From Bradyrhizobium nitroreducens (GTDB lineage: Bacteria > Pseudomonadota > Alphaproteobacteria > Rhizobiales > Xanthobacteraceae): a DNA stretch of 64,000 bases. The translations under genes and the position numbers were made by a program. The notes below the pieces were generated by a model. The model saw nothing but the letters and a program-made list of their open reading frames with translations, was not told the DNA's origin and searched no databases. Location of the stretch: the NCBI RefSeq assembly GCF_002776695.1, contig NZ_LFJC01000003.1:5026901-5090900 (forward strand), given 5' to 3'. Shown piece by piece: positions 48,093-56,586 of the stretch. Numbering within the stretch: the stretch's first letter is position 1; every line of letters begins with the position of its first letter.

Positions 48093-49478
48093 ATGACGCC
48101 GCCGCGCAAGCTGCACATCAAATCTTATGGCTGCCAGATGAACGTCTACGATGCCCAGCGCATGGTGGACACGCTGGCTCCCGAGGGATTCGTGGAGACG
48201 GCGAGTGCCGAGGAGGCCGACCTCGTCATCCTCAACACCTGCCACATCCGCGAGAAGGCCTCCGAAAAGGTCTATTCCGAGCTCGGCCGATTGCGCGTCG
48301 CCAAGGACGAGGCCGCCCGCGGGGGCCGCGCGATGCAGATCGCGGTCGCCGGCTGCGTGGCGCAGGCCGAGGGTGAGGAGATCGTGCGCCGCGCGCCGGT
48401 CGTCGATGTCGTGGTGGGACCGCAGAGCTATCATCATCTGCCGGAGCTGTTGAAGCGCGCCGGCAACGAAGGCCGCGCGATCGAGACCGAGTTTCCCGCG
48501 GCCGACAAGTTCGGCTTCCTGGCCCAGCCAAAGCCCGATGCGATCCGCGCGCGCGGCATTTCCGCTTTCGTCACGGTGCAGGAAGGCTGCGACAAGTTCT
48601 GCACCTTCTGCGTCGTGCCCTACACGCGAGGTTCGGAAGTCTCCCGCCCCGTCGCCAAGATCGTCGACGACGTCAAGCGGCTCGCCGACAACGGCGTGCG
48701 CGAGCTCACGCTGATTGGACAGAACGTCAACGCCTATCATGGCGAGGGACCGGACGGGAAAGCCTGGCCGCTCGGCCGGCTGCTCGAGCATCTGGCGACC
48801 ATTCCCGGCATCGCGCGGCTGCGTTACTCGACCAGCCATCCGCGTGACGTCGATGACAGCCTGATCGCGGCCCATCGCGATCTTGGCGCCCTGATGCCGT
48901 TCGTGCACCTGCCGGTACAGTCGGGCTCGGACCGGATTCTCGCCGCCATGAACCGGAAACATACCGCCGATGATTACCGGCGGCTCGTCGACCGTTTCCG
49001 CGCCGCCCGCCAAGACATTGCTTTTTCATCAGATTTTATCGTCGGCTTCCCCGGCGAGAGCGAGCAAGATTTTCTCGCCACTCTCGCGCTTGTCACGCAA
49101 ATCGGCTACGCTGCGGCCTATTCGTTCAAATACTCCGCCCGGCCGGGAACGCCGGCCGCGGACATGCAGGAGACGGTGTCCCCTTCCGAGATGGACCAGC
49201 GATTGGAGCGGCTCCAGGAACTGATCGACAGCCAGCAATCGGCCTTCAACAAGGCTGCGATTGGCTCAACGGTCGATGTGCTGTTCGAGCGTCCGGCGCG
49301 CAAGGACGGCCAGATCGTCGGCCGCACCGCCTTCCTCCAGCCCGCCCATGTGATGGCCTCGGCCGACATCATCGGACAAATCCTGCCTGTCAGGATCGAC
49401 AGCCTCGAGCGCTACAGCTTCCTCGGCGAACTCGCCACCGCGCGCGAGCCCGCTTTATCGCAAGCCATCGGAGCCTGA
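48093..49478 (+). CDS. miaB: tRNA-2-methylthio-N6-dimethylallyladenosine synthase MiaB
   Basis: A 461-residue radical-SAM methylthiotransferase. The N-terminal domain has three Cys residues for the auxiliary cluster (IKSYGCQMNVYDAQRM, ILNTCHIREKA and AVAGCVAQAEG). The radical-SAM motif is QEGCDKFCTFCVVPYTRG near residue 163. The C-terminal TRAM region ends VRIDSLERYSFLGEL. MiaB adds methylthio to i6A37 of tRNAs reading UNN codons. It is followed by phoH after 4 bp, starting the miaB-phoH-ybeY-corC-lnt series. Confidence 0.97.
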   Translation: MTPPRKLHIKSYGCQMNVYDAQRMVDTLAPEGFVETASAEEADLVILNTCHIREKASEKVYSELGRLRVAKDEAARGGRAMQIAVAGCVAQAEGEEIVRRAPVVDVVVGPQSYHHLPELLKRAGNEGRAIETEFPAADKFGFLAQPKPDAIRARGISAFVTVQEGCDKFCTFCVVPYTRGSEVSRPVAKIVDDVKRLADNGVRELTLIGQNVNAYHGEGPDGKAWPLGRLLEHLATIPGIARLRYSTSHPRDVDDSLIAAHRDLGALMPFVHLPVQSGSDRILAAMNRKHTADDYRRLVDRFRAARQDIAFSSDFIVGFPGESEQDFLATLALVTQIGYAAAYSFKYSARPGTPAADMQETVSPSEMDQRLERLQELIDSQQSAFNKAAIGSTVDVLFERPARKDGQIVGRTAFLQPAHVMASADIIGQILPVRIDSLERYSFLGELATAREPALSQAIGA

Positions 49479-49482
49479 ACCC

Positions 49483-50538
49483 TTGCCAAAAAGCGCATCG
49501 GATTCGTCTTCTTTCGCTCCCAGCCGCAAATTTGACCGCGACATGCAAGTTCCGCCCGAGACTCAGGTCGTCATCGACTTCGACGACAACCGCGCCGCAT
49601 CCGCGCTGGTTGGCCCGTACGGCCAGCACCTGGCGCAGATCGAGCGGCGGCTCGGCGTCGTCGTCGATTCCAAGGGCAACCACATCACGATCGGCGGCAC
49701 GCGCGACGGCTGCGACGCCGCACGCCGCGTGCTGGAGATGCTGTACGCGCAAGCCGCGAAGGGACAGGACCTCGACCAGGGTGAGGTCGAAGGCGCGATC
49801 CGCGCCGTGATCGCGCAGGGCTCGCTGTTCGAGTTCGACGCCAAATCGGCCAAATCGGCCTTTGACAGCATCAATTTGCGCAAGCGCCCCGTGCGCGCGC
49901 GCACTGCCGCGCAGGATTCCTACATCCGCGCGCTGAAGCGCCACGAGCTGGTGTTCGGCATCGGCCCCGCCGGCACCGGCAAGACCTGGCTCGCGGTCGC
50001 GCATGCGGCGCAGCTGTTCGAGCGCAAGGAAGTCGACAAGATCATCCTGTCGCGCCCGGCGGTGGAAGCCGGCGAGCGGCTGGGCTTTTTGCCCGGCGAT
50101 CTCCGCGAGAAGGTCGATCCGTATCTGCGCCCGATCTACGACGCGCTCTACGACCTCATGGATGCGCGCATCGTCGAGCGCGCGCTCCAGACCGGCGAGA
50201 TCGAGATCGCGCCGCTCGCCTTCATGCGCGGCCGCACGCTGACCAACGCCGCCATCATCCTGGACGAGGCGCAGAACACCACGTCGATGCAGATGAAGAT
50301 GTTTTTGACCCGTCTCGGCGAGAACAGCCGCATGATCGTGACCGGCGACCCCTCGCAGATCGACCTGCCGAACGGCCAGACCTCGGGCCTGGCCGAAGCA
50401 ACGCGTCTCCTGAGCGGTGTCGAGGGCATTGCCCAAGTTCATTTCAAAGCCGAGGACGTGATCCGCCATGAGCTCGTGGCGCGGATCGTCGCCGCCTATG
50501 AGGGTTCGCCGCAGCGGCCGGCCGCCGATAAATCCTGA
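49483..50538 (+). CDS. PhoH-family ATPase (PhoH-like protein YbeZ)
   Basis: 351 residues from a TTG 4 bp after the miaB stop. An N-terminal KH-like RNA-binding part (GPYGQHLAQIERRLGVVV) precedes the ATPase domain with Walker A GIGPAGTGKTWLAVA near residue 163 and Walker B AIILDEAQNTT near 255. In E. coli the homologue YbeZ works with YbeY in rRNA maturation, and ybeY follows here. An RNA helicase-like role is inferred from family data. Confidence 0.94.
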   Translation: MPKSASDSSSFAPSRKFDRDMQVPPETQVVIDFDDNRAASALVGPYGQHLAQIERRLGVVVDSKGNHITIGGTRDGCDAARRVLEMLYAQAAKGQDLDQGEVEGAIRAVIAQGSLFEFDAKSAKSAFDSINLRKRPVRARTAAQDSYIRALKRHELVFGIGPAGTGKTWLAVAHAAQLFERKEVDKIILSRPAVEAGERLGFLPGDLREKVDPYLRPIYDALYDLMDARIVERALQTGEIEIAPLAFMRGRTLTNAAIILDEAQNTTSMQMKMFLTRLGENSRMIVTGDPSQIDLPNGQTSGLAEATRLLSGVEGIAQVHFKAEDVIRHELVARIVAAYEGSPQRPAADKS

Positions 50539-50598
50539 CGGGACAACAGCCGGACCAAGAGGGCGCGGACACGGCGTTCTTCGTTCCGAACAAAGACA

Positions 50599-51108
50599 AT
50601 GTCACACCCCAATCTTCCCATGACCGAGGTCCTCATCGTTGCCGATTGCTGGCAGCGCGAGCCCGATTCCGAAGCCGTGATCCAGCGCGCGGTTGCAGCC
50701 GCCGCCGAGGGTGTCGACGAAGACGTTGCCGACGCCGAAGTGGCCGTGATGCTGACCGACGACGCCGGCATCCGCACCCTCAACAGCAACTGGCGCGGCA
50801 TCGACAAGCCGACCAACGTGCTGTCGTTTCCCGCACTCCAGCCGGAGGGGGAGTGGAAGGAAGGCGATGCCCCGCGCATGCTCGGCGATATCGCGATCGC
50901 CTATGAGACCATGCGGCGCGAGGCCGACGAGGAGCACAAGCCGTTCGACCACCATTTGAGCCATCTGGCCGTGCACGGCTTCCTGCACCTGATCGGCTAC
51001 GACCATGAGAACGATGGCGACGCCGAGGAGATGGAAGCGCTGGAGACGCAGATCCTGGCTCACCTTGGAATCCCCGATCCCTATGCAGACCGCGCGGGGG
51101 CGCATTGA
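50599..51108 (+). CDS. ybeY: Endoribonuclease YbeY (rRNA maturation)
   Basis: 169 residues (an internal ATG at 50620 is an alternative start). The zinc motif HLAVHGFLHLIGYDHEND near residue 125 carries the three His ligands of H-x-x-x-H-x-x-x-x-x-H. NWRGIDKPTNVLSFP near 65 is also family-specific. YbeY trims 16S rRNA 3' ends and takes part in 70S quality control. It follows phoH by 60 bp and ends 1 bp before the corC start. Confidence 0.95.
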   Translation: MSHPNLPMTEVLIVADCWQREPDSEAVIQRAVAAAAEGVDEDVADAEVAVMLTDDAGIRTLNSNWRGIDKPTNVLSFPALQPEGEWKEGDAPRMLGDIAIAYETMRREADEEHKPFDHHLSHLAVHGFLHLIGYDHENDGDAEEMEALETQILAHLGIPDPYADRAGAH

Positions 51109-51109
51109 A

Positions 51110-52228
51110 ATGCCGGAGTCCGACCCGATCCAGGACAATCCGCGCAACACGGCCAACCTGCCGGCCGTTGTGACACAGGGCGAGGTGATGCGCCCGACCG
51201 CCGATGGCTGGCTCTTGCGCGCCATCCGCACGCTGTTCGGCTGGAAGGCGGGATCGGTGCGCGACGACCTTCAGGTCGTGCTCGACGCGACGACGCCTGA
51301 CGACACCGGTTTCTCGGCGGTCGAGCGCACCATGCTGCGCAACATCCTCGGTCTGCACGAGCGCCGCATCGCCGACGTCATGGTGCATCGCGCCGACGTC
51401 GTCGCGGTGAAGCGGGACATCCCGCTCGGCGAATTGATGGACCGCTTCGAGAGCGCCGGCCATTCCCGCCTCGTGGTCTACAACGAGACGCTCGACGATC
51501 CCGTCGGCATCGTCCACATCCGCGACCTGCTCGCCTTCATGACGGCGCGCGCGCGCGTATCCGAAGCGACCAAGACCAAGCGCAAGAAGCCGCTGCCGGC
51601 CGGGCTCGATCTGAAGGCCGTCGACCTCGCGCTGCCGCTCGAGGACGCGCGCATCATCCGCAAGCTGCTCTACGTGCCGCCCTCGATGCGGGCGATCGAC
51701 CTGCTCGCGCAGATGCAGGCCACGCGTATTCACCTCGCGCTGGTGGTCGACGAATATGGCGGCAGCGACGGGCTGGTTTCGCTCGAAGACATCGTCGAGC
51801 AGATCGTCGGCGAGATCGACGACGAGCACGACAGCGACGAGCCGCCCTCGATCGTGCGCCTGCCCGACAACGCCTTCATCGCCGACGCCCGCGCCAGCCT
51901 CGACGACGTTCGCACCGTGATCGGGGAAGACTTCGTCACCGGCGAAGCCGGCGAGGAAGTCGAGACGCTTGGCGGCTATCTCGTCAGCTTCGTCGGGCGC
52001 CTGCCGGTGCGCGGCGAGGTGATCTCCGGCCCCGGCGCTTACGAGGTCGAGGTGCTCGATGCCGATCCGCGCCGCGTCAAGCGGCTGCGCATCTCGACGC
52101 GCAAGGAACGGCCCGCGCCGCGGACCCAGCGCGAGAGAAGCCGCCGCGAGGCCGCGCCCGACGGCGGCCAGCCGCCCGCCAGCGACACGCAGAGCCCGCC
52201 GCCAAGCGACGGGACCGGTCAACAGTGA
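51110..52228 (+). CDS. CorC/TlyC-type CBS-domain protein
   Basis: 372 residues from the ATG at 51110, right after the ybeY stop. Two CBS domains span about 95-240 (RIADVMVHRADVVAVKRDI; RLVVYNETLDDPVGIVHIRDLLAF; HLALVVDEYGGSDGLVSLEDIVEQIVGEI, all quoted in part), followed by a transporter-associated CorC_HlyC domain (about 255-335). The C terminus is a basic, Pro-rich tail of low complexity. It has no membrane helices, unlike the larger CNNM-type members. The E. coli homologue affects Co and Mg efflux; the role is often linked to lnt and ybeY by gene order. Confidence 0.93.
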   Translation: MPESDPIQDNPRNTANLPAVVTQGEVMRPTADGWLLRAIRTLFGWKAGSVRDDLQVVLDATTPDDTGFSAVERTMLRNILGLHERRIADVMVHRADVVAVKRDIPLGELMDRFESAGHSRLVVYNETLDDPVGIVHIRDLLAFMTARARVSEATKTKRKKPLPAGLDLKAVDLALPLEDARIIRKLLYVPPSMRAIDLLAQMQATRIHLALVVDEYGGSDGLVSLEDIVEQIVGEIDDEHDSDEPPSIVRLPDNAFIADARASLDDVRTVIGEDFVTGEAGEEVETLGGYLVSFVGRLPVRGEVISGPGAYEVEVLDADPRRVKRLRISTRKERPAPRTQRERSRREAAPDGGQPPASDTQSPPPSDGTGQQ

Positions 52229-53838
52229 GCCCGCTGCAGCGAGTTCGGCAGATCGCGCTTGCCATCATCCTCACCTGGGGATGGAAGCGCGCCGTCATCG
52301 CGATGGGGTGCGGCGCGCTGTCGGTGCTGGCGCTGGCGCCATTCAATGTCTTTCCAGTGCTGTTCATCACCTTTCCAGTGCTGGTCTGGTTGATCGACGG
52401 CACCGGCGCCGGACGATATGGCGGCGTCCCCGCTGCCGCGCTGACCGGCTACTGGTTCGGGCTCGGCTATTTCGTCCCCGGCCTGTACTGGATCGGCTAC
52501 GCCTTCTTCGTCGATGCCGACGTGTTCGCCTGGCTGACGCCGTTCGCCGTACTCGGCCTGCCGGCTTATCTGTCCATCTTCACGGCCATCGGCTTTGCGC
52601 TGGCGCGCCTGCTCTGGACCAAGAACGCCACCCGCGTGCTCGCACTCGCGGCAAGCCTCACGTTGAGCGAATGGCTGCGCGGCCACGCGCTGACCGGCTT
52701 TCCCTGGAACGCGTTCGGCTATGCGCTGTCCGAGCCGCTGCCGCTGGCGCAGACGGCCTCGCTGATCGGCCTGTGGGGCATGACCTTCCTGACGGTTGCG
52801 ATCTTCGCCAGCCCCGCGACGCTGATCGACCGCACGCCCGATCGCCGCCTGCAATGGCGCGTGCCGGCGGCGGCAATTGCGCTGTTGATTGTCATGAGCA
52901 TCTTCGGCGCGATCCGCCTGTCGCTGCATCCCACCACGATGGTATCGGGCGCCAAGCTGCGCCTGATGCAGCCAAACCTCCAGCAGGACGCGAAATTCAA
53001 CTACGCCGCCAAGGCGGAAGTGATGAAGAAGTACCTCGCCCTGTCGGACCGTGCCTCCGGCCCGCAATCCACCGGCGTGCGCGATGCCACCATCCTGATC
53101 TGGCCCGAATCCGCATTTCCGTTCTTCCTGACTCGCGAAGCCGACGCGATGGCAGAGATCGCCGATCTCCTGCCGAAAGGCACCGTGCTGATCACGGGCT
53201 CGGTCCGCGCGCCCGATCTGCCGCGGGGCACGCCGATCACGCGTGCCTATAATTCGATCTATGTGATTGATCATGACGGCAGCGTGCTTGCGGTCTATGA
53301 CAAGCTGCATCTGGTGCCGTTCGGCGAATTTCTTCCCTATCAGGCTTTGATGGAGAAACTCGGCTTCGAGCAACTGACGCGTGTGCGCGGGGGCTTCATT
53401 CCCGGCACGGTGCGGCATGCGCTGCCGGTCCCCAGCGCACCGCCCGCGCTGCCGCTGATCTGTTACGAAGCAATCTTTCCCGGCGAAGTTGCGGGACGCA
53501 ACGAACGTCCGGGCTGGATCGTGAACCTCACCAATGACGGCTGGTTCGGCATCTCGACCGGCCCTTATCAGCATCTGGAGCAGTCGCGGATGCGCGCGAT
53601 CGAGCTCGGATTGCCGCTGGTCCGTTCTGCCAATACAGGCGTCTCCGCGGTGATTGATCCGGTGGGCCGCACCGTTGCCAGCCTCGGACTCGGAATCGAA
53701 GGCATTTTGGATGCAAGCCTGCCCGCCGCGATCCCGCCAACCGTCTATGCGCGCGTGGGCGACGTGCCCGCCGCCATGCTCGTCGCGGTGGCCGTGTTTC
53801 TGGCCGTCCGCCGGCGTGTCGCCCGGCCGCAGCGCTGA
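52225..53838 (+). CDS. lnt: Apolipoprotein N-acyltransferase
   Basis: 537 residues from a GTG overlapping the corC stop (GTGA). About six membrane helices in the first 200 residues precede a periplasmic nitrilase-like domain. The catalytic triad is visible: Glu in IWPESAFPFF near residue 292, Lys in YDKLHLVPFGEF near 358 and Cys in LICYEAIFPGE near 412. Lnt adds the third acyl chain to lipoproteins such as those encoded at 2320 and possibly 10922 in this window. Confidence 0.96.
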   Translation: MSPLQRVRQIALAIILTWGWKRAVIAMGCGALSVLALAPFNVFPVLFITFPVLVWLIDGTGAGRYGGVPAAALTGYWFGLGYFVPGLYWIGYAFFVDADVFAWLTPFAVLGLPAYLSIFTAIGFALARLLWTKNATRVLALAASLTLSEWLRGHALTGFPWNAFGYALSEPLPLAQTASLIGLWGMTFLTVAIFASPATLIDRTPDRRLQWRVPAAAIALLIVMSIFGAIRLSLHPTTMVSGAKLRLMQPNLQQDAKFNYAAKAEVMKKYLALSDRASGPQSTGVRDATILIWPESAFPFFLTREADAMAEIADLLPKGTVLITGSVRAPDLPRGTPITRAYNSIYVIDHDGSVLAVYDKLHLVPFGEFLPYQALMEKLGFEQLTRVRGGFIPGTVRHALPVPSAPPALPLICYEAIFPGEVAGRNERPGWIVNLTNDGWFGISTGPYQHLEQSRMRAIELGLPLVRSANTGVSAVIDPVGRTVASLGLGIEGILDASLPAAIPPTVYARVGDVPAAMLVAVAVFLAVRRRVARPQR

Positions 53839-53875
53839 TCGCGACCTTCCCAGCAGCGCGGCCGGAAGCTTTTGA

Positions 53876-53895
53876 CAACCGTAGTCCCACGGTTG
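53876..53895. promoter_or_regulatory. Inverted repeat between lnt and the XRE regulator gene
   Basis: CAACCGT-AGTCCC-ACGGTTG is a perfect 7-bp inverted repeat 38 bp after lnt and about 165 bp before the XRE gene. It overlaps TTGACA sequences at both ends. It may be an operator for the XRE regulator or a hairpin after lnt; there is no T-run. Confidence 0.35.
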
Positions 53896-54060
53896 ACAGA
53901 CTGCACGCAGGCTCCCCATTCTGCACCCGCTGCAAAAGACAGTGGTGCGTTGCTAAATTTCTCCGCAATGTTTCCCAATAACAGGGTTTGATTTGACGTT
54001 GCTTGCACCTGAGGCACTCCAATTGATTGCGCTTAAGGTGGTGTTTGGAGGGCTGAGGAA

Positions 54061-54474
54061 ATGTCGAAAGCGCCCAACCCTGTTGACAAATATGTCGGCA
54101 GTCGCGTGCGCATGCGCCGCATCATGTTGGGCATGAGCCAGGAAAAGCTCGGTGAAGCTTTAGGCCTGACTTTCCAGCAGATTCAGAAATACGAGAAGGG
54201 CACCAACCGGGTCGGCGCGAGCCGTATCCAGCAGATCGCCGAGATTCTGCAGGTGCCGGTGTCATTCCTGTTCGAGGGCGGCCCGAGCGGCGTGCCCGGG
54301 CCGGATGGCTTCAGCGAAGGCGCCTCGCCGTCTTACGTCTCGGATTTCCTCGCGACTTCCGAGGGCTTGGCCTTGACCAAGGCGTTCACGCGAATCACCG
54401 ATTCGAAGATGCGCCGCTCGATCGTCGATCTCGTCGAGCAGATCGCAGCCCGCGAAGGTCCCGACAAGCGCTGA
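54061..54474 (+). CDS. XRE-family helix-turn-helix regulator
   Basis: A 137-residue protein with an N-terminal HTH of the Cro/cI type (about 10-65): VGSRVRMRRIMLGMSQEKLG, ALGLTFQQIQKYEKGTNRVG. The C-terminal part (about 80-130) is helical with SEGLALTKAFTRITDSKMRRS. Close relatives are common in Rhizobiales between lnt and metK, where they are sometimes called PhrR-like. Its targets are not known. The 220-bp upstream gap contains an inverted repeat at 53876-53895. Confidence 0.93.
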   Translation: MSKAPNPVDKYVGSRVRMRRIMLGMSQEKLGEALGLTFQQIQKYEKGTNRVGASRIQQIAEILQVPVSFLFEGGPSGVPGPDGFSEGASPSYVSDFLATSEGLALTKAFTRITDSKMRRSIVDLVEQIAAREGPDKR

Positions 54475-54590
54475 GGCGCCATCTCGATGGCGATTTGAGA
54501 CGGCGTGAAATCTGGCCTATGTCGTCATTTGTGGCCGCGGCTTGACGCGCGTCCGCCCCGATGATGCGATTCAAAGGCACAGATGCGCCC

Positions 54591-55718
54591 ATGACCAGGT
54601 ACAATTGGTTCGATTCCCAAACCATTCTCGATGGCATCCGCCGCTGGGTGGAGATCGAGACGCCGACGGAAGCGCCTGAACAGGTCAACGAGCTGGTCTC
54701 GGTGGTCGCCGAGCAATACCGCGATCTGCCGGTCACGCTTGAGCGCGTCGCAGGCGTCGATGGCTGCGGCGATCATCTCATGGCGCGCTCGAATTGGGGC
54801 CAGGACCAGCCGGGCATCCTTGTGCTGAGCCACCTCGATACTGTCCATCCCATGGGATTCATCGAGCGCCTGCCGTTCAAGGTCGAAGGCGACGTCGCGT
54901 TCGGTCCCGGTATCTACGACATGAAAGGCGGCGCCTACATCGCCCATCACGCGTTTCGTGCCCTCTGCGCCGACGGCGATCGTTCGCCGCTCGGCATCAC
55001 CCACCTGTTCACCTCCGACGAGGAGATCGGCAGCCCGACCTCGCGCGCGCTGATCGAGCAGGAAGGGCGCAGGGCCAAATATGTGCTGGTGACGGAGCCG
55101 GCGCGAGACGGCGGCAAGATCGTCACCGGACGCAAGGGCGTCGGACGCTTCCGGGTATTCGTCAAAGGCGTGCCGGCGCATGCCGGCTCGCGGCCCGAAG
55201 ACGGCCGCAGCGCGGTGCGCGAGCTCGCCAATGTCATCCTGGCACTGGAAGGGATGAACGACCTGAAGCGCGGCGTCACCGTCAATGTCGGCGTTGTGCG
55301 CGGCGGCACGCGCCCCAACGTCACGCCGGAGGAGGCCTATGCCGAGGTCGATCTGCGCGTCGTGAGCCTCAAGGACGCAGACGAGTTCGTCGGCAGGATC
55401 CTCGCTTTGACCTCGAAGACCGACGGCGTCACCGTGACCGTCGCGGGCGAGCTCAACCGTCCGCCCTACGAGAAGAGCAATGCAGGCGCCTCGCTGTTCG
55501 AGCACGCGAAGACGCTCGCCGGCGAGATCGGCTTCGAGCTGATCGACACCCACACCGGCGGCGGCTCGGACGGCAATTTCACCGCGCCGCATACCGCAAC
55601 GCTCGACGGGCTCGGCGTCGACGGCAAGGGCGCTCACACCCATTATGAGCAGCTCTACATCTCCTCGCTCGCGCCGCGTGCGCGGCTGCTCCATCGCCTG
55701 TATCAGACCCTGCGATGA
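54591..55718 (+). CDS. M20-family metallopeptidase (carboxypeptidase G2-like)
   Basis: About 375 residues from the ATG at 54591; an in-frame ATG at 54561 would add 10 residues. The metal ligands of the M20 family are visible: LSHLDTVHP near residue 80, GIYDMKGGAY near 107, TSDEEIGSP near 140 with the catalytic Glu, and the C-terminal His in KGAHTHYEQLY. The dimerisation domain (VKGVPAHAGSRPEDGRSA) is inserted in the middle. The motif set resembles glutamate carboxypeptidase G2. In some Rhizobiales metK is found at this position between the XRE gene and trmB. Its stop overlaps the trmB start (ATGA). Confidence 0.93.
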   Translation: MTRYNWFDSQTILDGIRRWVEIETPTEAPEQVNELVSVVAEQYRDLPVTLERVAGVDGCGDHLMARSNWGQDQPGILVLSHLDTVHPMGFIERLPFKVEGDVAFGPGIYDMKGGAYIAHHAFRALCADGDRSPLGITHLFTSDEEIGSPTSRALIEQEGRRAKYVLVTEPARDGGKIVTGRKGVGRFRVFVKGVPAHAGSRPEDGRSAVRELANVILALEGMNDLKRGVTVNVGVVRGGTRPNVTPEEAYAEVDLRVVSLKDADEFVGRILALTSKTDGVTVTVAGELNRPPYEKSNAGASLFEHAKTLAGEIGFELIDTHTGGGSDGNFTAPHTATLDGLGVDGKGAHTHYEQLYISSLAPRARLLHRLYQTLR

Positions 55719-56428
55719 GCGAGCGCAAATCAGATCCCGATCGCGACGACAGCGAGCGCGCCTTCTTCGGGCGCCGCAAGGGCCACAAGCTCAGGCAGCA
55801 CCAGGCCGAGCTGATCGATCATCTGCTGCCGCATCTCGCGCTCGACATCGACGGTGAGACGCCGGCGGACGCGCGCGAGATCTTTGGCCCCGCAATCGAA
55901 GATGTGCGGCTCGAGATCGGCTTCGGCGGCGGCGAGCATCTCGCGGCCGAGGCACAGACCTTCGCCACGACCGGCTTCATCGGCTGCGAGCCTTACGTCA
56001 ACGGCATGGCAAAGATCCTCGCGCAGATCGAGGCCGCCAATATCGGCAACATCCGCCTGTTCGCCGGCGACGCCGCCGAGCTGCTGGCCTGGCTGCCTGA
56101 GGCATCACTGTCACGGATCGACCTGATACATCCCGATCCCTGGCCGAAGCGGCGGCACTGGAAACGGCGCTTCGTCCAGGACAGGACGATCGCCGCGATG
56201 GCGCGCGTGCTGAAGCCGAACGGTGAATTCCGCTTCGTCTGCGATATCGACGATTACTGCGCCTGGACGCTGTCGCATCTTGCGCGTTCGCAGGACTTCG
56301 TCTGGCCTGCCGAGCGCGCCGACGATTTCAGGCAGCCATGGGCCGGCTATACCATGACCCGCTACGGCCGGAAGGCCGCGCGCGAAGGGCGCAAGGCGGC
56401 TTACTTGCGGTTCAGGCGAGTTGGTTAG
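55715..56428 (+). CDS. trmB: tRNA (guanosine(46)-N7)-methyltransferase
   Basis: 237 residues from an ATG overlapping the previous stop. TrmB features are LEIGFGGGEHLAAEAQ for SAM binding near residue 68, FIGCEPYVNGMAKIL, HPDPWPKRRHWKRRFVQ near 140 with the conserved PDPWxKxxHxKRR pattern, and MTRYGRKA near the C terminus. It methylates G46 in the tRNA variable loop. Its TAG stop codon (56426-56428) is formed by the first bases of the 69-bp repeat at 56426-56494. Confidence 0.96.
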   Translation: MSERKSDPDRDDSERAFFGRRKGHKLRQHQAELIDHLLPHLALDIDGETPADAREIFGPAIEDVRLEIGFGGGEHLAAEAQTFATTGFIGCEPYVNGMAKILAQIEAANIGNIRLFAGDAAELLAWLPEASLSRIDLIHPDPWPKRRHWKRRFVQDRTIAAMARVLKPNGEFRFVCDIDDYCAWTLSHLARSQDFVWPAERADDFRQPWAGYTMTRYGRKAAREGRKAAYLRFRRVG

Positions 56429-56494
56429 AGCGTTTTCGAGCGAAGTGGACGCCGGTTCGCGTGAAGAAAACGCGTCAAAACAAGAATCTAGAGC
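56426..56494. repeat. 69-bp GCTCTAGATTCTTG repeat, copy 2 (inverted)
   Basis: It is the reverse complement of 23017-23085 apart from one indel and one substitution; it starts TAGAGCGTTTTCGAGCGAAG and ends CAAGAATCTAGAGC. The first TAG is the trmB stop codon. Confidence 0.85.
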
Positions 56495-56528
56495 TTCGGT
56501 TCAGATTCAGTCAGAACCGAAGCTCTAG
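56488..56528. terminator. Perfect 15-bp hairpin in the convergent trmB/DUF2336 gap
   Basis: CTAGAGCTTCGGTTC (56488-56502) and GAACCGAAGCTCTAG (56514-56528) are exact inverted repeats around an 11-nt loop. It starts inside the end of the 69-bp repeat. Without a T-run on either side it is more likely a repeat-derived hairpin that may block read-through from both sides. Confidence 0.45.
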
Positions 56529-56529
56529 C

Positions 56530-56574
56530 CGTCATTGCGAGGCGCCCGCGACAATTGCGCTGCGCTCGCAATGA
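56530..56574. repeat. Truncated paired palindrome element (TTGCGAG variant)
   Basis: CGTCATTGCGAG at the left and CGCTCGCAATGAC at the right are inverted copies like the ends of 39649-39736, but the core and inner parts are reduced to about 20 bp. It directly follows the hairpin, so three repeat units are stacked in one 150-bp gap. Confidence 0.65.
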
Positions 56575-56586
56575 CTGAGCGCGGAG

